64,000 nt of DNA from Thermohalobaculum sp039513195 (GCA_039513195.1 JBCCRM010000024.1:1-64000); one strand, 5' to 3'. Counted from the stretch's first letter, positions 43,817 through 53,256 are shown. Numbers and translations: made by a program. The notes: a model not told the origin generated them from the letters alone.

Positions 43817-44784
43817 GCCTGCAAGACCGAAGTCTGGGCAGGGGGTCACATGGCGCCCCATGCCCTTGCGAGAGCGGCCTGGGCTGCTCGAAGGGCAGTG
43901 GAGAAGTCTGGATCCTCCAGCGTCAAAAGGCGGATGCGGCCAAAAATCCGAACACGGCGCGGCTGTTGCAGGCACTGCTCGCGCAAGGCATTGCCGCCCG
44001 GCCCGTGGACCCGGGGCGGGTGGATCAGACCGGCGGCCCGTGGGCACTTCGGCTTGCGGGCCAGCCGGTGGCGGCACCCCGCGGGCTGATCGGCCGCTCG
44101 GGCTCGAACACGGGCGCCGCGGCCCGGGCGCTGAGCGCGATGCTCGAGACCATAGGAACCGCGGCCTTTCCCACAGCGACGGTGCTCGCATTGGCAGGGG
44201 ACAAACTTTCGGCCGGAAGGCTGCTGGCTGCGGCCGGTCTTCCGACGCCTGACTTCGCCGAGATCGGACCGACCGCCGATCCACACGCAGTGGGTGCGCG
44301 CTTTGGATGGCCACTGGTTCTGAAGGCGGCGCGTGGGTCAAAGGGCCGGTCGGTACGCCTGGTCGAGCGACCAGAGGCACTCGCACCCACGATTGCGGAC
44401 CTGCTTCGGCAGGGCCCGCTTGTCGCGCAAAGGTTCGTCGCCGAAAGCCGCGGGCGTGACATGCGGGTGATCGTCATCGGGGGCACCGCAATTGGGGCAA
44501 TGGCGCGCGAGGCGCCGGGGGCCCATCCGTTCCGCTCCAACATCGCAAGCGGTGGGGTCGGGCGGAGCGTGGTTCTCTCCCCAGACATCGCCGAGCTTGC
44601 CGAAGCCGCGGCCCGGACCGCCGGATTGGAGATCGCTGGCGTCGATCTCCTGCTGGCCGACGGAGGTTTCACGATCTGCGAAGTGAACTCGGCACCGGGT
44701 TTCGTCGCCTTCGAGGCGGTGACGGGGATCGACGTTGCGGGTGCCATCGCTCGGCACGTTGCCACTCGGCTTTCGCAGCACTGA
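43813..44784 (+). CDS. RimK-like ATP-grasp ligase
   Basis: 323 residues. The ATP-grasp core is visible: LAGDKLSAGRLLAAAGLPTP, WPLVLKAARGSKGRSVRLV (ATP Lys), LVAQRFVAESRGRDMRVIVI, the phosphate loop FRSNIASGGVGR and the metal-binding GVDLLLADGGFTICEVNSAP (Glu/Asn). FRSNIAxGG is typical of RimK-type enzymes, which join an amino acid to a carboxylate. The first ~32 residues (Cys/Gly-rich) lack family similarity; the VWILQRQ strand that follows is where RimK proteins normally begin. It lies between the P-loop gene and an ABC membrane-domain gene. The product may be a peptide-like conjugate (inference). Confidence 0.85.
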   Translation: MSLQDRSLGRGSHGAPCPCESGLGCSKGSGEVWILQRQKADAAKNPNTARLLQALLAQGIAARPVDPGRVDQTGGPWALRLAGQPVAAPRGLIGRSGSNTGAAARALSAMLETIGTAAFPTATVLALAGDKLSAGRLLAAAGLPTPDFAEIGPTADPHAVGARFGWPLVLKAARGSKGRSVRLVERPEALAPTIADLLRQGPLVAQRFVAESRGRDMRVIVIGGTAIGAMAREAPGAHPFRSNIASGGVGRSVVLSPDIAELAEAAARTAGLEIAGVDLLLADGGFTICEVNSAPGFVAFEAVTGIDVAGAIARHVATRLSQH

Positions 44785-44796
44785 GGAGATCTGGAC

Positions 44797-45867
44797 GTGT
44801 TTATGAAGCCCATCCAGGCGGCGCACGCAGAACCGTCTGCTCCGCTTTCAGCCGCACCTGCAGCGATTGAGTCGCCGCCAGACCGGGCCCAGAACCCGGC
44901 AGATCGGTTCCCGCCGATCCTCTCCGGTGCGCGGCGTTGGCTGTTCGCCCGACTGTTGGCGAATGGGACCTGCCAAGCTGCCGGCACGCTGGCGCTCCCG
45001 CTGCTGCTGAGCGGGTCAAAAGGTCTCGGACCTTTGGAAATGGCCGCCGGTCTCGCCGCCCTCGCCACGGGCTTGATCGCACTCCGTGTGCAGGAGCTTC
45101 GCGATGCGGAACGGCTCGGGCTCGACTATGTGTCCGAGGTGCGCTTGCGGCTCTTCGACGGGCTGATCGAAGGCCTTGGAACCGCCCACGGGATCGCAAT
45201 GAGCCGTCTGATGAACGATTTGTCCGCGCTGCGCCAATGGGTGGGTCTGGGCCTGGCACGCAGCTTCAGCGCAGCGCTGGCATTTTCCGGTTGCGCCGGT
45301 GCCGCGGCGTTGATCTCGGACGGCCATCTTGCCGTGATCCTCGGACCGGCCGCGCTGGTCCTTCTCGCGGGGACCGCAATCCTGCTGCCCCTGTCGGCCC
45401 GGGTTCGGGAGGTGCGGAGGCAGCGCGGTAAACTCGCCCGTCTGCTTGGGGACAGTCTGCTGTCGATGCCGCATCTGCGCCAGGCAGGCGAGACACGGCG
45501 GGTTCGGAGACGGGTGGCACGCGCGTCTGGCAAATTGACCGCCGCGCTGTCTGCCCGGATCCGATCTGCGTCCATTCTCAGGGTGCTGCCGGATGCTGTG
45601 CTACCCTTGGCCTTGATCGGCGCCGTGGCGACAGGGCTCGCAGCGGGGGGCGATCAGCTTGGCGTGGTCCTACTCGCCGGGCTGGCCGCAGGCCCACTCA
45701 CGCAGCTACTTCGCGCTGCAGAGTACAAGGTTGCCTTTGCCATTGCGCGCGAGCGTCTGTCTCCGGGCCTCGGCGCGGGGCCCGAGCTTAGGCTGTCGCC
45801 GAACAAACCGAGCCGCGACCGAACATGCCAACCAGCGCGCTCGGTGAGTTTGTCCCGCGCACAGTGA
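44797..45867 (+). CDS. ABC-exporter transmembrane domain protein without an ATPase domain
   Basis: 356 residues. About six hydrophobic helices with intracellular-loop features of type IV exporters: DYVSEVRLRLFDGLIEGLG and the MSRLMNDLSALRQWVGLGLA stretch. A long cytoplasmic helix (RVREVRRQRGKLARLLGDSL) and EYKVAFAIARERLS follow just where an ATPase domain normally starts. The protein then ends in a low-complexity tail. Normal fused exporters are about 580 residues. No Walker motif follows in any frame, so it is a half-protein that needs an ATPase from elsewhere, or a truncated gene. The GTG at 44797 fits a GAGGAG site. It may export the ATP-grasp product. Confidence 0.75.
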   Translation: MFMKPIQAAHAEPSAPLSAAPAAIESPPDRAQNPADRFPPILSGARRWLFARLLANGTCQAAGTLALPLLLSGSKGLGPLEMAAGLAALATGLIALRVQELRDAERLGLDYVSEVRLRLFDGLIEGLGTAHGIAMSRLMNDLSALRQWVGLGLARSFSAALAFSGCAGAAALISDGHLAVILGPAALVLLAGTAILLPLSARVREVRRQRGKLARLLGDSLLSMPHLRQAGETRRVRRRVARASGKLTAALSARIRSASILRVLPDAVLPLALIGAVATGLAAGGDQLGVVLLAGLAAGPLTQLLRAAEYKVAFAIARERLSPGLGAGPELRLSPNKPSRDRTCQPARSVSLSRAQ

Positions 45868-46045
45868 ATGGACGCCGGATCTCAAACCGGTCGGACCCGT
45901 CGCGTGCAAGGGCGGCGCGCAGCGACCCTAACGTGACCTGCCGCAAGCGTCGCTTTCGGACGGCCATCGGTCCGACCTGCACTCGCAAAACACCATCAAA
46001 GGGCTATCGACGCGGGGTAGAGGAGTTTTGAGGGGCGGAGATAGC

Positions 46046-46474
46046 ATGACAACGTTCGGCCATTGTCTTTGCGGGAAAACGCGATGGGCCTACGAGGGCG
46101 AAGTAACTTGGGCCTGCTACTGCCATTGTGACGATTGCCGCCGCAACTGCGCTGCCCCGGTTGTCGCTTGGCTCGGTGTCCCGAGGAGGAACTTTAAGTG
46201 GACCGGCTATGCACCTAAAACTCTGGAAAGTTCAACGGGCGTGTTTCGACATTTTTGCAGTGATTGCGGGTCACCGATGGGATTTGAAGCCGATCACTAT
46301 GCTGGAGGGATGCATTTGTATGCAGCGTCTTTAGAGGATCCACTCGACTTTGCGCCGACATTCCACGTGAACTTTCAAAGCAAGCTTCCGTGGCTTCAGA
46401 TGAATGACGACCTTCCCAAATACGAAGGCACATTGTTGCACGCACCCAAAGACCTGAGCGCGTACCAAGACTAA
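46046..46474 (+). CDS. GFA-family (glutathione-dependent formaldehyde-activating-like) zinc protein
   Basis: 142 residues with the GFA/CENP-V fold cysteines: HCLCGKTRWAY, ACYCHCDDCRR and FRHFCSDCGSPMGFEAD, which bind two zinc ions. FHVNFQSKLPWLQMNDDLP is typical of the C-terminal part. GFA itself forms S-hydroxymethylglutathione, but most relatives have unknown substrates. The ATG at 46046 is preferred to the TTG at 46028 because of GGGGCGGAG before it. It stands alone, with a less GC-rich composition than its neighbours. Confidence 0.88.
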   Translation: MTTFGHCLCGKTRWAYEGEVTWACYCHCDDCRRNCAAPVVAWLGVPRRNFKWTGYAPKTLESSTGVFRHFCSDCGSPMGFEADHYAGGMHLYAASLEDPLDFAPTFHVNFQSKLPWLQMNDDLPKYEGTLLHAPKDLSAYQD

Positions 46475-46997
46475 CCGCCCCTGCCATCGGGGCGGCTCGA
46501 TCGGTGCCAAGTGCGGTGGATCCATCGTTGCCCGATTCACCTCCGGAAAGCTGAACGGCCGTATGGTTGACCAGGCTGCGCAAACACTCGGTCTGGTCCG
46601 CCGATAGGACAGCTGCGCCTTATGACATCCGGCCCTTCAAGCCGAGACGAACCTCCAGATAACGAGGAGAAAGGCCAGAATTTATGGGAACGGCGTCGAC
46701 TTCTTCTCGGAACCCATGGTCCCGACACCTCGGCAAACTTGACCGGCCAAAACCTCCGAAGCGGCAGGACTTAGCTCAGAGCCACACCCGGCCTGCAGCG
46801 CAATCGGCGCGGTCGCGGCGGTGCGCCCCCCCAGAGCTAGAAACAGCTTTATCGCGAGGGCAAAGAGCCCCTCAGCCCGTTTCCGATCTGACCGAGACAT
46901 CTTTGCAAGACGCACGCCGCAGGCCCGGCCACGCGGTGGGGCACAGCCCTCGGCGCAACTCGCAGCGAAGGCTGATCCCCACCGCTTAGCATTGCCG
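46475..46997. other. gene-free interval between GFA gene and module A
   Basis: 523 bp between the GFA stop and the 3' end of the leftward ABC ATPase gene. Open frames here have no family motif and no convincing ribosome site. I see no RNA or clear terminator. Confidence 0.6.
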
Positions 46998-47582
46998 CTA
47001 GAATTCTATGCGTGCATGCGGCTCCAGGCACCGCAGAGGGTTGTGGGCAATCTGCACGACAGCGGTCTGGTGCTCCGCCCGGACGGCACCGAGATAGGCC
47101 GCGATCCGCCCCCAGGTCTTGTCATCCGTATTGGCGCCGATCTCATCGAGCAGGAGGAGATCCGGACGCACGCTCAGCGCGCGGAGAAGGTTGACCCGCT
47201 GTGCCTCTCCGCCCGAGAGCTGCGTTGCCCGATGATCCGCCCGGTTGGCGAGGCCTAGGGCATCAAAAGCCGCGTCCACAGCGCCGGGTACCATGAAGGG
47301 CGACGTTCGCGGCGCGCAGAACAACACGTTCTGCCGTGCCGACAGATGCGGGATCAGCCGGTTGTCCTGAAACGCAAAGCCGATCCGGAGAAACTCGTTC
47401 CGGAGCGACCCGGATCGGTATGGCAGCAGCCCCGCCAATACCCGCAAAAGGGTCGTCTTGCCGCTGCCGCTGGGTCCATGCAACGCGATGCAGCCCCCGG
47501 CTTCTAGGTCGACATCCGGCAGCCGTAAGGGCGCTCCGCCGTCGAAGGCGACCACCAGGCCCCGGGCGGACAGGCAGCTCAT
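46998..47582 (-). CDS. ABC transporter ATP-binding protein (SsuB/TauB type), module A
   Basis: 194 residues, shorter than the usual ~250, ending soon after the switch His (IAHNPLRCL). Walker A GPSGSGKTT, Q-loop GFAFQDNRLIP, signature LSGGEAQRVNLLRAL and Walker B LLLLDEIG are present. The Asp-Glu is kept but the following residues (IGANTD) differ from the common P(T/F)-(S/G)-ALD. It is the last gene of the leftward operon AraC-TonB-methyltransferase-binding protein-permease-ATPase. The start overlaps the permease stop (ATGA). Confidence 0.88.
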   Translation of the reverse strand: MSCLSARGLVVAFDGGAPLRLPDVDLEAGGCIALHGPSGSGKTTLLRVLAGLLPYRSGSLRNEFLRIGFAFQDNRLIPHLSARQNVLFCAPRTSPFMVPGAVDAAFDALGLANRADHRATQLSGGEAQRVNLLRALSVRPDLLLLDEIGANTDDKTWGRIAAYLGAVRAEHQTAVVQIAHNPLRCLEPHARIEF

Positions 47583-48328
47583 GGCAGGCGGCCCCGCATC
47601 CGGCTGACCAGATAGCCGAGCCCAGCCTCCAGGATCACTACAAGGCCGACCACCACGATGATCAAGGCGAAGAGCTGATCGGTCTGCAGGTACTGCCGGG
47701 CCGAAGCGATCCGGTCGCCCAATCCGCCGGCGCCGGCGAGGATCTCTGCCAGGATCGTTACCCTGATCCCATTTGCGGCGCCGGTGCGGATCGCCGGCAG
47801 CATCGCAACCGTGACGGCGGGCGCAATGATCGCCCGGATCCGGCGGTCCCAGGGAACCCGGTGCACCGCCGCCATTTCCATCAGCCGCGGATCAACGCCT
47901 GCGAGACCGTCGAGCGCCGCCACATAGAAGACCGGCGCCAGCATCACCGAGGCGGCAATGACCGTCGTCGCACTGGTCGGACCGGTCCAGATCAGCAACA
48001 ACACCACCAGCACCGCAGCCGGCATGCTCATCAACGTCAATCGGACCGGAAACAGGATGGGCCGGAGCACGGGGACCAGCCCAGCGAGCAGACCGAGCGC
48101 CGTGCCGCCGGCGAAGGCCAGGGAAACGCCCGCAAGGATGCGCAGGATGCTCGGCAACAGGGTCCCCACCAGGAAACCTCGATCACCCAACAGCGCCAGC
48201 AACGCCCCTCCCGTCGCCGAAGGCGATGGCAATGTCACCGGGTCGTAGCGGGTGGCGAGAAAGGACCACAATGCCAACAGAGAACAGAGGCTTAGAGCGG
48301 CAAGGGCGATCCTCGCAGCGGGTGTCAT
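47579..48328 (-). CDS. ABC transporter permease (SsuC/TauC type), module A
   Basis: 249 residues, about six helices. It contains the BPD_transp_1 coupling loop MEMAAVHRVPWDRRIRAIIA and the LPAIRTGAANGIRVTILAEI segment that corresponds to the family G(L/M)xxAWxxxVxAE(M) motif. This class imports taurine, aliphatic sulfonates, nitrate or thiamine precursors. In module A it serves as the inner-membrane step after a TonB receptor. Start and stop overlap both neighbours by 4 bp. Confidence 0.88.
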   Translation of the reverse strand: MTPAARIALAALSLCSLLALWSFLATRYDPVTLPSPSATGGALLALLGDRGFLVGTLLPSILRILAGVSLAFAGGTALGLLAGLVPVLRPILFPVRLTLMSMPAAVLVVLLLIWTGPTSATTVIAASVMLAPVFYVAALDGLAGVDPRLMEMAAVHRVPWDRRIRAIIAPAVTVAMLPAIRTGAANGIRVTILAEILAGAGGLGDRIASARQYLQTDQLFALIIVVVGLVVILEAGLGYLVSRMRGRLP

Positions 48329-49236
48329 TCCCGGCAGGCAGCGTCAGCCGGGATCGGCGCTGACAAATCGACGGGAGAGAGCGGATCGAGTTCCTTGAGC
48401 GTCTGGTCCAAGGGCCCCCGCTCGCACGGCCCGGCATAGTTAGGCGCCAGCCCGGCAAAGGCGGCATTGAGCGGCAGCCCTTTCAGGTCCGGGAAAGCCC
48501 CGGACAGCAGGGCGGCCGCCGCGGCTGGCTCCTCCGCCAGGCGGGCGTAGGCCTCTGCCAGAGCGCTTTCCAACAGCGGGGCCAGTCCGTCGTCCAACCG
48601 GTAAGCCAAGTAAACACCGGTTACCGGGCACCCGGCGCCACCGGTGGCCCTCGACCACCGGGCGCAGACATCGCCACCCGCAGACAGCCCCTGTCCTTTG
48701 GACAGAGCGAGGCTGGCCAAGGGTTCCGCCAAAAACGCGGCATCGACACGGCCGGTCAGCATCAGCTGCATCGCCTCGGCCGGGGTCGCCGTGTATCTTA
48801 TGTTGCCTTCAGGTTCGTCCCCACGCAGCCGGCGCAGGATTAGGTCCGGCAACCCGCCGCGAAAGGGCACAGCGAGGGTTTTCGCCCCATCCCGCGCCAC
48901 GATCTTCAAGTTGCCGTCTATGGCACTGCTAGCAAGCAACGTCGCCGGCAGTCCGCGTTGCCGCAAGAGGGGCAGCAGCGTGCTGGGTGCGGACGCAACT
49001 TGCACTTCGCCGCTGAGCAGCAAGGCGTTCAGCTGGTCGGGTGCGTTCCAAGGCCGAAAGGCAAACCGGATCCCTTGGGGTAATAGAGGCTGCTGCTCGA
49101 CCAGCCGCAGGAGGGGCGCGGTGTCCCAGACTGGCAGACCGGAAAGCGTAATCACCTGCTCGCCGCGACCAAAGCTTGGCGACAGGCCGAAAAGGACCGC
49201 GAGCAGAACGCCGAGCACCGCCGAAACGCGCATCAC
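48325..49236 (-). CDS. ABC transporter periplasmic binding protein (NMT1/THI5/SsuA-like), module A
   Basis: 303 residues. A signal peptide (VSAVLGVLLAVLFGLSPSFG) precedes a class II binding-protein body: LLSGEVQVASAPSTLLPLL, AVPFRGGLPDLILRRL and MLTGRVDAAFLAEPLASLAL. It ends with several Cys in the C-terminal half. The start is GTG 49236 or the adjacent ATG 49233; both overlap the methyltransferase stop. The ligand is unknown; with the TonB receptor and methyltransferase it is presumably larger than the sulfonates typical of SsuA. Confidence 0.85.
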   Translation of the reverse strand: MMRVSAVLGVLLAVLFGLSPSFGRGEQVITLSGLPVWDTAPLLRLVEQQPLLPQGIRFAFRPWNAPDQLNALLLSGEVQVASAPSTLLPLLRQRGLPATLLASSAIDGNLKIVARDGAKTLAVPFRGGLPDLILRRLRGDEPEGNIRYTATPAEAMQLMLTGRVDAAFLAEPLASLALSKGQGLSAGGDVCARWSRATGGAGCPVTGVYLAYRLDDGLAPLLESALAEAYARLAEEPAAAAALLSGAFPDLKGLPLNAAFAGLAPNYAGPCERGPLDQTLKELDPLSPVDLSAPIPADAACRE

Positions 49237-50237
49237 CGCGCCCGCCCCGCGTCCAGGCGGTAGCAGCCGAACGGCGTCTGCCGATACTCCGATGTCAGTC
49301 CGGTCAGCCCGGCGGCGGCCATGGCCGCGGCCATCTCGCCATCGGCGAAGGAGACGTCTTGACCCAGCAGGGCGGGCATCAGCCGCCCCACCACATGTTC
49401 CTGCGGCGCGGTCCGTCCGCCCTGTAGATCCTCGTGGAAGCTCAAGAACACGCCGCCCGGCGCCAACCGTTTCGCGAGGTTCGAAAGAACCGCCGCGAGG
49501 CTGGAGCCGTGGAAATAGAGCGACATCGATGCCCAGATCACGTCGAAGGGACCCTCCGGCAAGGTGGCGGGGTCGGTGTAATCGCCGGGTGCCAGCTGCG
49601 GTGCCTTGGCGCCTGTGCCTTGTGCCTCAATCTGTCGGATGGTTCGGGGTAGGTCAAACACGGTCACGCACGCCTCCGGCTTAGCGACCGCAATCTGCTC
49701 GGCCAACACGGCCGAGCCGGCGCCGACATCCAAGAAGCGCGTCGCACCGGGCCATTCGGCGAGAGCCATGAGGCATGGCAGCTTATGATCCACAGCAATC
49801 GCTGCATGGAAGGCCTGCAGCGCGGTCTGCGCCCGGTGCCAATGCCTTTCATCCAGGGGATGGTCGAGCCGATCAACGGCCGCGGCGAAAACGGCGTCGA
49901 GCCGGTCGAGGGCACGATGCCGCGTCTCTGCCAGGCTGGCAAAGGTCGCGGCGAGGCACCGGTCCGAGCCAGCCAAGAGATACGCCGCGGCAACTGGCGT
50001 GACCTGAAAGGCCCCGTCCGACTGCTGAAGGAGGCCCAAGGCGGTGAGCGCTCGCAGGGCGATCCCGATTCGCGGCGGATCCAGCCCCTTGGCCTCCGCC
50101 ACAGTCTCGGGCCTCGTGGCGGACGCGCAGGCATCGAAGATCCCGACCCGAAACGCCCAATCCACGAGGTGGAAGCGGATAGGACCCTCGATCAGATCGA
50201 ACAGCGTGCCGACCGGATGGCTCTGTGGGTCGCTCAC
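49233..50237 (-). CDS. SAM-dependent O-methyltransferase (COMT-like, with winged-helix N-domain), module A
   Basis: 334 residues. An N-terminal dimerisation/winged-helix part (FHLVDWAFRVGIFDACASA, LDPPRIGIALRALTALGLLQ) precedes a class I fold. The SAM glycine motif is RFLDVGAGSAVLAEQ, then VTVFDLPRTIRQIE, PEGPFDVIWASMSLYFH and RLAPGGVFLSFHED. This layout is that of small-molecule O-methyltransferases of natural-product pathways. It is unusual as the second gene of a TonB/ABC import operon. Its GTG start overlaps the receptor stop (GTGA) and its stop overlaps the binding-protein start, so it is tightly coupled to import. Confidence 0.88.
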   Translation of the reverse strand: MSDPQSHPVGTLFDLIEGPIRFHLVDWAFRVGIFDACASATRPETVAEAKGLDPPRIGIALRALTALGLLQQSDGAFQVTPVAAAYLLAGSDRCLAATFASLAETRHRALDRLDAVFAAAVDRLDHPLDERHWHRAQTALQAFHAAIAVDHKLPCLMALAEWPGATRFLDVGAGSAVLAEQIAVAKPEACVTVFDLPRTIRQIEAQGTGAKAPQLAPGDYTDPATLPEGPFDVIWASMSLYFHGSSLAAVLSNLAKRLAPGGVFLSFHEDLQGGRTAPQEHVVGRLMPALLGQDVSFADGEMAAAMAAAGLTGLTSEYRQTPFGCYRLDAGRAR

Positions 50238-52282
50238 CAGGTGATGTCCAGCTGCGCTCCGACTTGGCGGCCCGGGCCGTCCTCCACCAGGGTGCCGAGG
50301 GCGGTGTTCAGCGCCGTGGTGAAGAAGTCCTGATCGAAGAGATTCGTGGCAAAGATCGAGAGAGTGATGTTCTCGTAGCTGTAGCCGATCTCGAAATCGA
50401 CGGTCGCAAAGCCCGACTGCTCCAACGTATTGGCGGCATCGAAGAAGTAGCCCGTGCTGCCATTGACCCGCGCCTTACCGAAGAAGCCGCTGTCGTCCTT
50501 ATAGCTGATGCCTGCGCCATAGGTGACGCTCGGCGCAAAGGTCAGATCGTTTCCGGAGAAGTCGGCCGGTGCCAGCCCGCCACCGGCAAACACCGTGGTC
50601 TCGAAGGAAGTCGCCTCGGCGTTCAGATACCCGACCGAGGCGTCGACGCTCAGTGTATCGGTCAGGGCGACCTCCAACGTGCCCTCGGCACCGAAGGTGC
50701 GTACGCGCGCCGCATTGGTGATGTTCTGGGCGCCGCCGGGAATCACTTCGACGATCTGTTTGTCCCTCACATCGGTGTAGAACCCAGCCAGGTCGACGGC
50801 CACGGCGCCATGCTCGATGCGGGTTCCGACCTCGACCGTCGTGCTGAATTCTGAGTCGAAGGTGAAGCTCTCGGCGCTGTTTGCGAAGTTGTAGTTGAAC
50901 CCACCCGCCAGGTAACCGCGGCTGGCATTGGCATAGAGCAACACCTCCTCGGTCACGTCATAGGCGACGGTCACCTTGGGCAAGAAGGTCAGCGTGTCCT
51001 CGGTCGCGCTGTAGCTGAGCGCCGCAAAGGGCGAGGTGAAATCCTGCGCGCCTTCCTGGCGCAGATAGTCGAGCCGCCCGCCGGCACCAAGGCGGAGGCG
51101 ATCCGTCAACGCGTATTCGGCAAACCCGAAAAGCGCGAGCCCGGTCTGGTCGATATCCGTCGTCCGGTTGGTGGCGAAACTGCCGAGATTGAAGACGGTG
51201 TCGGTCACCTCGTGAAACACCGACGCTCCGGCCGACCAGCTTAGCGGCCCCCCGCTGTCGGGGGGGCTAGAGAGCCGGAATTCCTGAGAGATGAGCCAGT
51301 CATCGAGATCCAGCACCGTGACACCCGTGGGCGCCGGGCTAGTGTCGAAATCCAGGTCGAATTCGCGGTCGAAGGTCGTGAAACCCGTGGTTGAGCGAAA
51401 ATCCAACCCGCCGATCCTGTCGTCGACTCGGAACGAGGTGACGCTGCTGCGGCGGCTCTCGGTCGAACGGTCGTTGTAGTTGCTCTCGAAGCGGGGGGTG
51501 GCAAACGCGCCATCGGTGAAGCGGAACTGTTCCTTGCCGCTTTCCTCGGCCTCCAGGACGGAGGTCAATTCGAACCGCATCCCGCCGTCGCTCTCTAGCG
51601 ACAGGCCGAGTAAGCCAGTCAGCCGCTCTGATTGCCCGCCGTCATTGTCGCCGGTGACGGTGTTGGTGATCTCGCCGCCGGTGCGGTCAGCATCGATGCC
51701 GAGGATTGCGCCGACCCGCCCGAACTCTGCCCCGACCAGAAGCGTCCCGAACACGCTCTCATGCTCGGCGCCGCCCAGTGAGAAGGTCCCGCCCAGCAGA
51801 TCGCCTGGGCCGAGGAATTCGAGGTCGATCAGCCCGGCCTCAGAGTTCCGGCCGTAATGCGCCCCCTGAGGTCCGACCAGCACCGCGGCCCGGTCGAGCG
51901 CGAAGATGTTCGGCGCCTGGATCGTGCCGAGCGGCAGAGCAACGCCGTTCACGACCACGGCGGTCGGATCCGCCAAAGCGGTCGGGAAGGAAGTGATGCC
52001 GCGGATCACAAGGCGCTCATCGGCATTGGTCTTTTGGAAGGTGACATTCGGCGTGTCTTTGGTCACATCACCCAGATCGAGCCTGGGCCGTGCCAGCAGA
52101 TCCTCCGGCAGGACCAGATCGAGACGGCCGGGCACGTCGCCAACCGGCTCGGCGAAAAGGCGGGCCTCGACCAGGATCTCATCCATGACCAAAGGTGCAT
52201 CGCCCGACTGCGCCAAGGCTTGCGCCGGCATCACCAAAGGCGCCGCAGCAACACCAACGAGGACTTTGAATTTGCGAGCCAT
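50234..52282 (-). CDS. TonB-dependent outer-membrane receptor, module A
   Basis: 682 residues. A signal peptide (KVLVGVAAAPLVMPAQALA) is followed by a plug domain (about 35-150) with the TonB-box-like VMDEILVEA, RLVIRGITSF and VLVGPQGAHYGRNSEAGLI. The C-terminal 22-strand barrel ends in a terminal Trp (GAQLDITW). The usual plug RGxxS/T and YGxxxxGG features are slightly divergent. The ATG at 52282 follows GGGGGTG; the longer open frame lacks a signal peptide. It lies 92 bp downstream of its AraC-type regulator gene and is coupled to the methyltransferase gene. Confidence 0.9.
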   Translation of the reverse strand: MARKFKVLVGVAAAPLVMPAQALAQSGDAPLVMDEILVEARLFAEPVGDVPGRLDLVLPEDLLARPRLDLGDVTKDTPNVTFQKTNADERLVIRGITSFPTALADPTAVVVNGVALPLGTIQAPNIFALDRAAVLVGPQGAHYGRNSEAGLIDLEFLGPGDLLGGTFSLGGAEHESVFGTLLVGAEFGRVGAILGIDADRTGGEITNTVTGDNDGGQSERLTGLLGLSLESDGGMRFELTSVLEAEESGKEQFRFTDGAFATPRFESNYNDRSTESRRSSVTSFRVDDRIGGLDFRSTTGFTTFDREFDLDFDTSPAPTGVTVLDLDDWLISQEFRLSSPPDSGGPLSWSAGASVFHEVTDTVFNLGSFATNRTTDIDQTGLALFGFAEYALTDRLRLGAGGRLDYLRQEGAQDFTSPFAALSYSATEDTLTFLPKVTVAYDVTEEVLLYANASRGYLAGGFNYNFANSAESFTFDSEFSTTVEVGTRIEHGAVAVDLAGFYTDVRDKQIVEVIPGGAQNITNAARVRTFGAEGTLEVALTDTLSVDASVGYLNAEATSFETTVFAGGGLAPADFSGNDLTFAPSVTYGAGISYKDDSGFFGKARVNGSTGYFFDAANTLEQSGFATVDFEIGYSYENITLSIFATNLFDQDFFTTALNTALGTLVEDGPGRQVGAQLDITW

Positions 52283-52374
52283 AGGCACCCCCGGTTTGCC
52301 TGATGGCTCAATCCTTATGGTGCGGGGGTTGGGCGGGCATTCATCTGCCGAAAAGATGCATGCATTTGGTGAAA

Positions 52375-53256
52375 TCAGTGCCGCAGCGCCTTTGCCGTAG
52401 TGCCGAGGGCGCGGCGGATCGTGCTGCTGAGATGGCTGGCGCTGGCGAAGCCGCATTCATGGGCCACCTGCGCAATGGAAAGCTCGCTGGTGCGCAGCAA
52501 GTCCACCGCCTTCGCAATGCGCAACTCGCGGAGATACTCGAACACGGTCTTGCCGCAGGCGGCCCTCATTCGCTTGTTGAGGCTGGTGTGGCTCATCGCA
52601 AAGCGCTGTGAGATATCGGCGAGGGTGACCGGCTCCGACAACCGCTCGGTCAGGTAGGATCTTAGTCGCTCCTCCAACCCACCGGCACCCTTCCGCTCAA
52701 TGACCTCCAGGACATTGCCGATCAGCTGCAGACAGCGCGCCTGAATCTTCAGGACCTGGCTCTCGCCCGCAGAGGGCCGGAACAGATCTTCGATAAAACA
52801 GAGATCCTCGCGCAGGTCGGGCAGCTCGGCTGCAATGACACCCGATTGCAGGCTGCGCCGGACGATCCGGTCCAGCGGGGCTGTCAGCTCCGCCGGAGTC
52901 AGCGTGACCACGAAGAAAGAGGCCGCACAATTGCCGAAAAGATGTCGATGGATGGTTGCGCGGCCCGGATTGATCAGCCAACAGCGACCCTCCGCAATGG
53001 TCAGCCAGCCGCCGCTGCCATCGACCTGCAAGGCCGCCTTGCCCTTGCGGCCGAAGACCAGCAGCACCGTCTCCTTTCGGCGTTGCAGGGCGCTGACCCG
53101 GTCGATCGGTTCTTCGAAATGGCTGAGGGTGATGCTGAGCCCAGGCGCCACGCGCACGATGCGCAAATCGGTCAAAGGCGAATAATTGGGGATAGAGAAC
53201 CTAGTGACTTGACCAGGCTCGGCAGGATGGTGGCTGTCGGGCTCGATCCGGTCCAT
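52375..53256 (-). CDS. AraC-family transcriptional regulator (PchR-like), module A
   Basis: 293 residues. The N-terminal ligand domain is followed by a C-terminal double helix-turn-helix (about 190-290): LADISQRFAMSHTSLNKRMR, GKTVFEYLRELRIAKAVDLL, IAQVAHECGFASASHLSSTI. The pattern F-x-YLRxLRxxxAxxLL is typical of PchR-type siderophore regulators that sense the imported ligand. It is on the same strand directly upstream of the TonB receptor. A CCGAAAA element (52348-52354) in the 92-bp gap could be part of its binding site. Confidence 0.9.
   Translation of the reverse strand: MDRIEPDSHHPAEPGQVTRFSIPNYSPLTDLRIVRVAPGLSITLSHFEEPIDRVSALQRRKETVLLVFGRKGKAALQVDGSGGWLTIAEGRCWLINPGRATIHRHLFGNCAASFFVVTLTPAELTAPLDRIVRRSLQSGVIAAELPDLREDLCFIEDLFRPSAGESQVLKIQARCLQLIGNVLEVIERKGAGGLEERLRSYLTERLSEPVTLADISQRFAMSHTSLNKRMRAACGKTVFEYLRELRIAKAVDLLRTSELSIAQVAHECGFASASHLSSTIRRALGTTAKALRH

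Noticed and set aside
45868..46030. Search for a lost ATPase domain after the ABC membrane-domain gene
   Set aside because: A short frame begins with VNGRRIS, like the first strand of some ATPase domains, but no Walker A, signature or Walker B follows in any frame, and the GFA gene starts at once.
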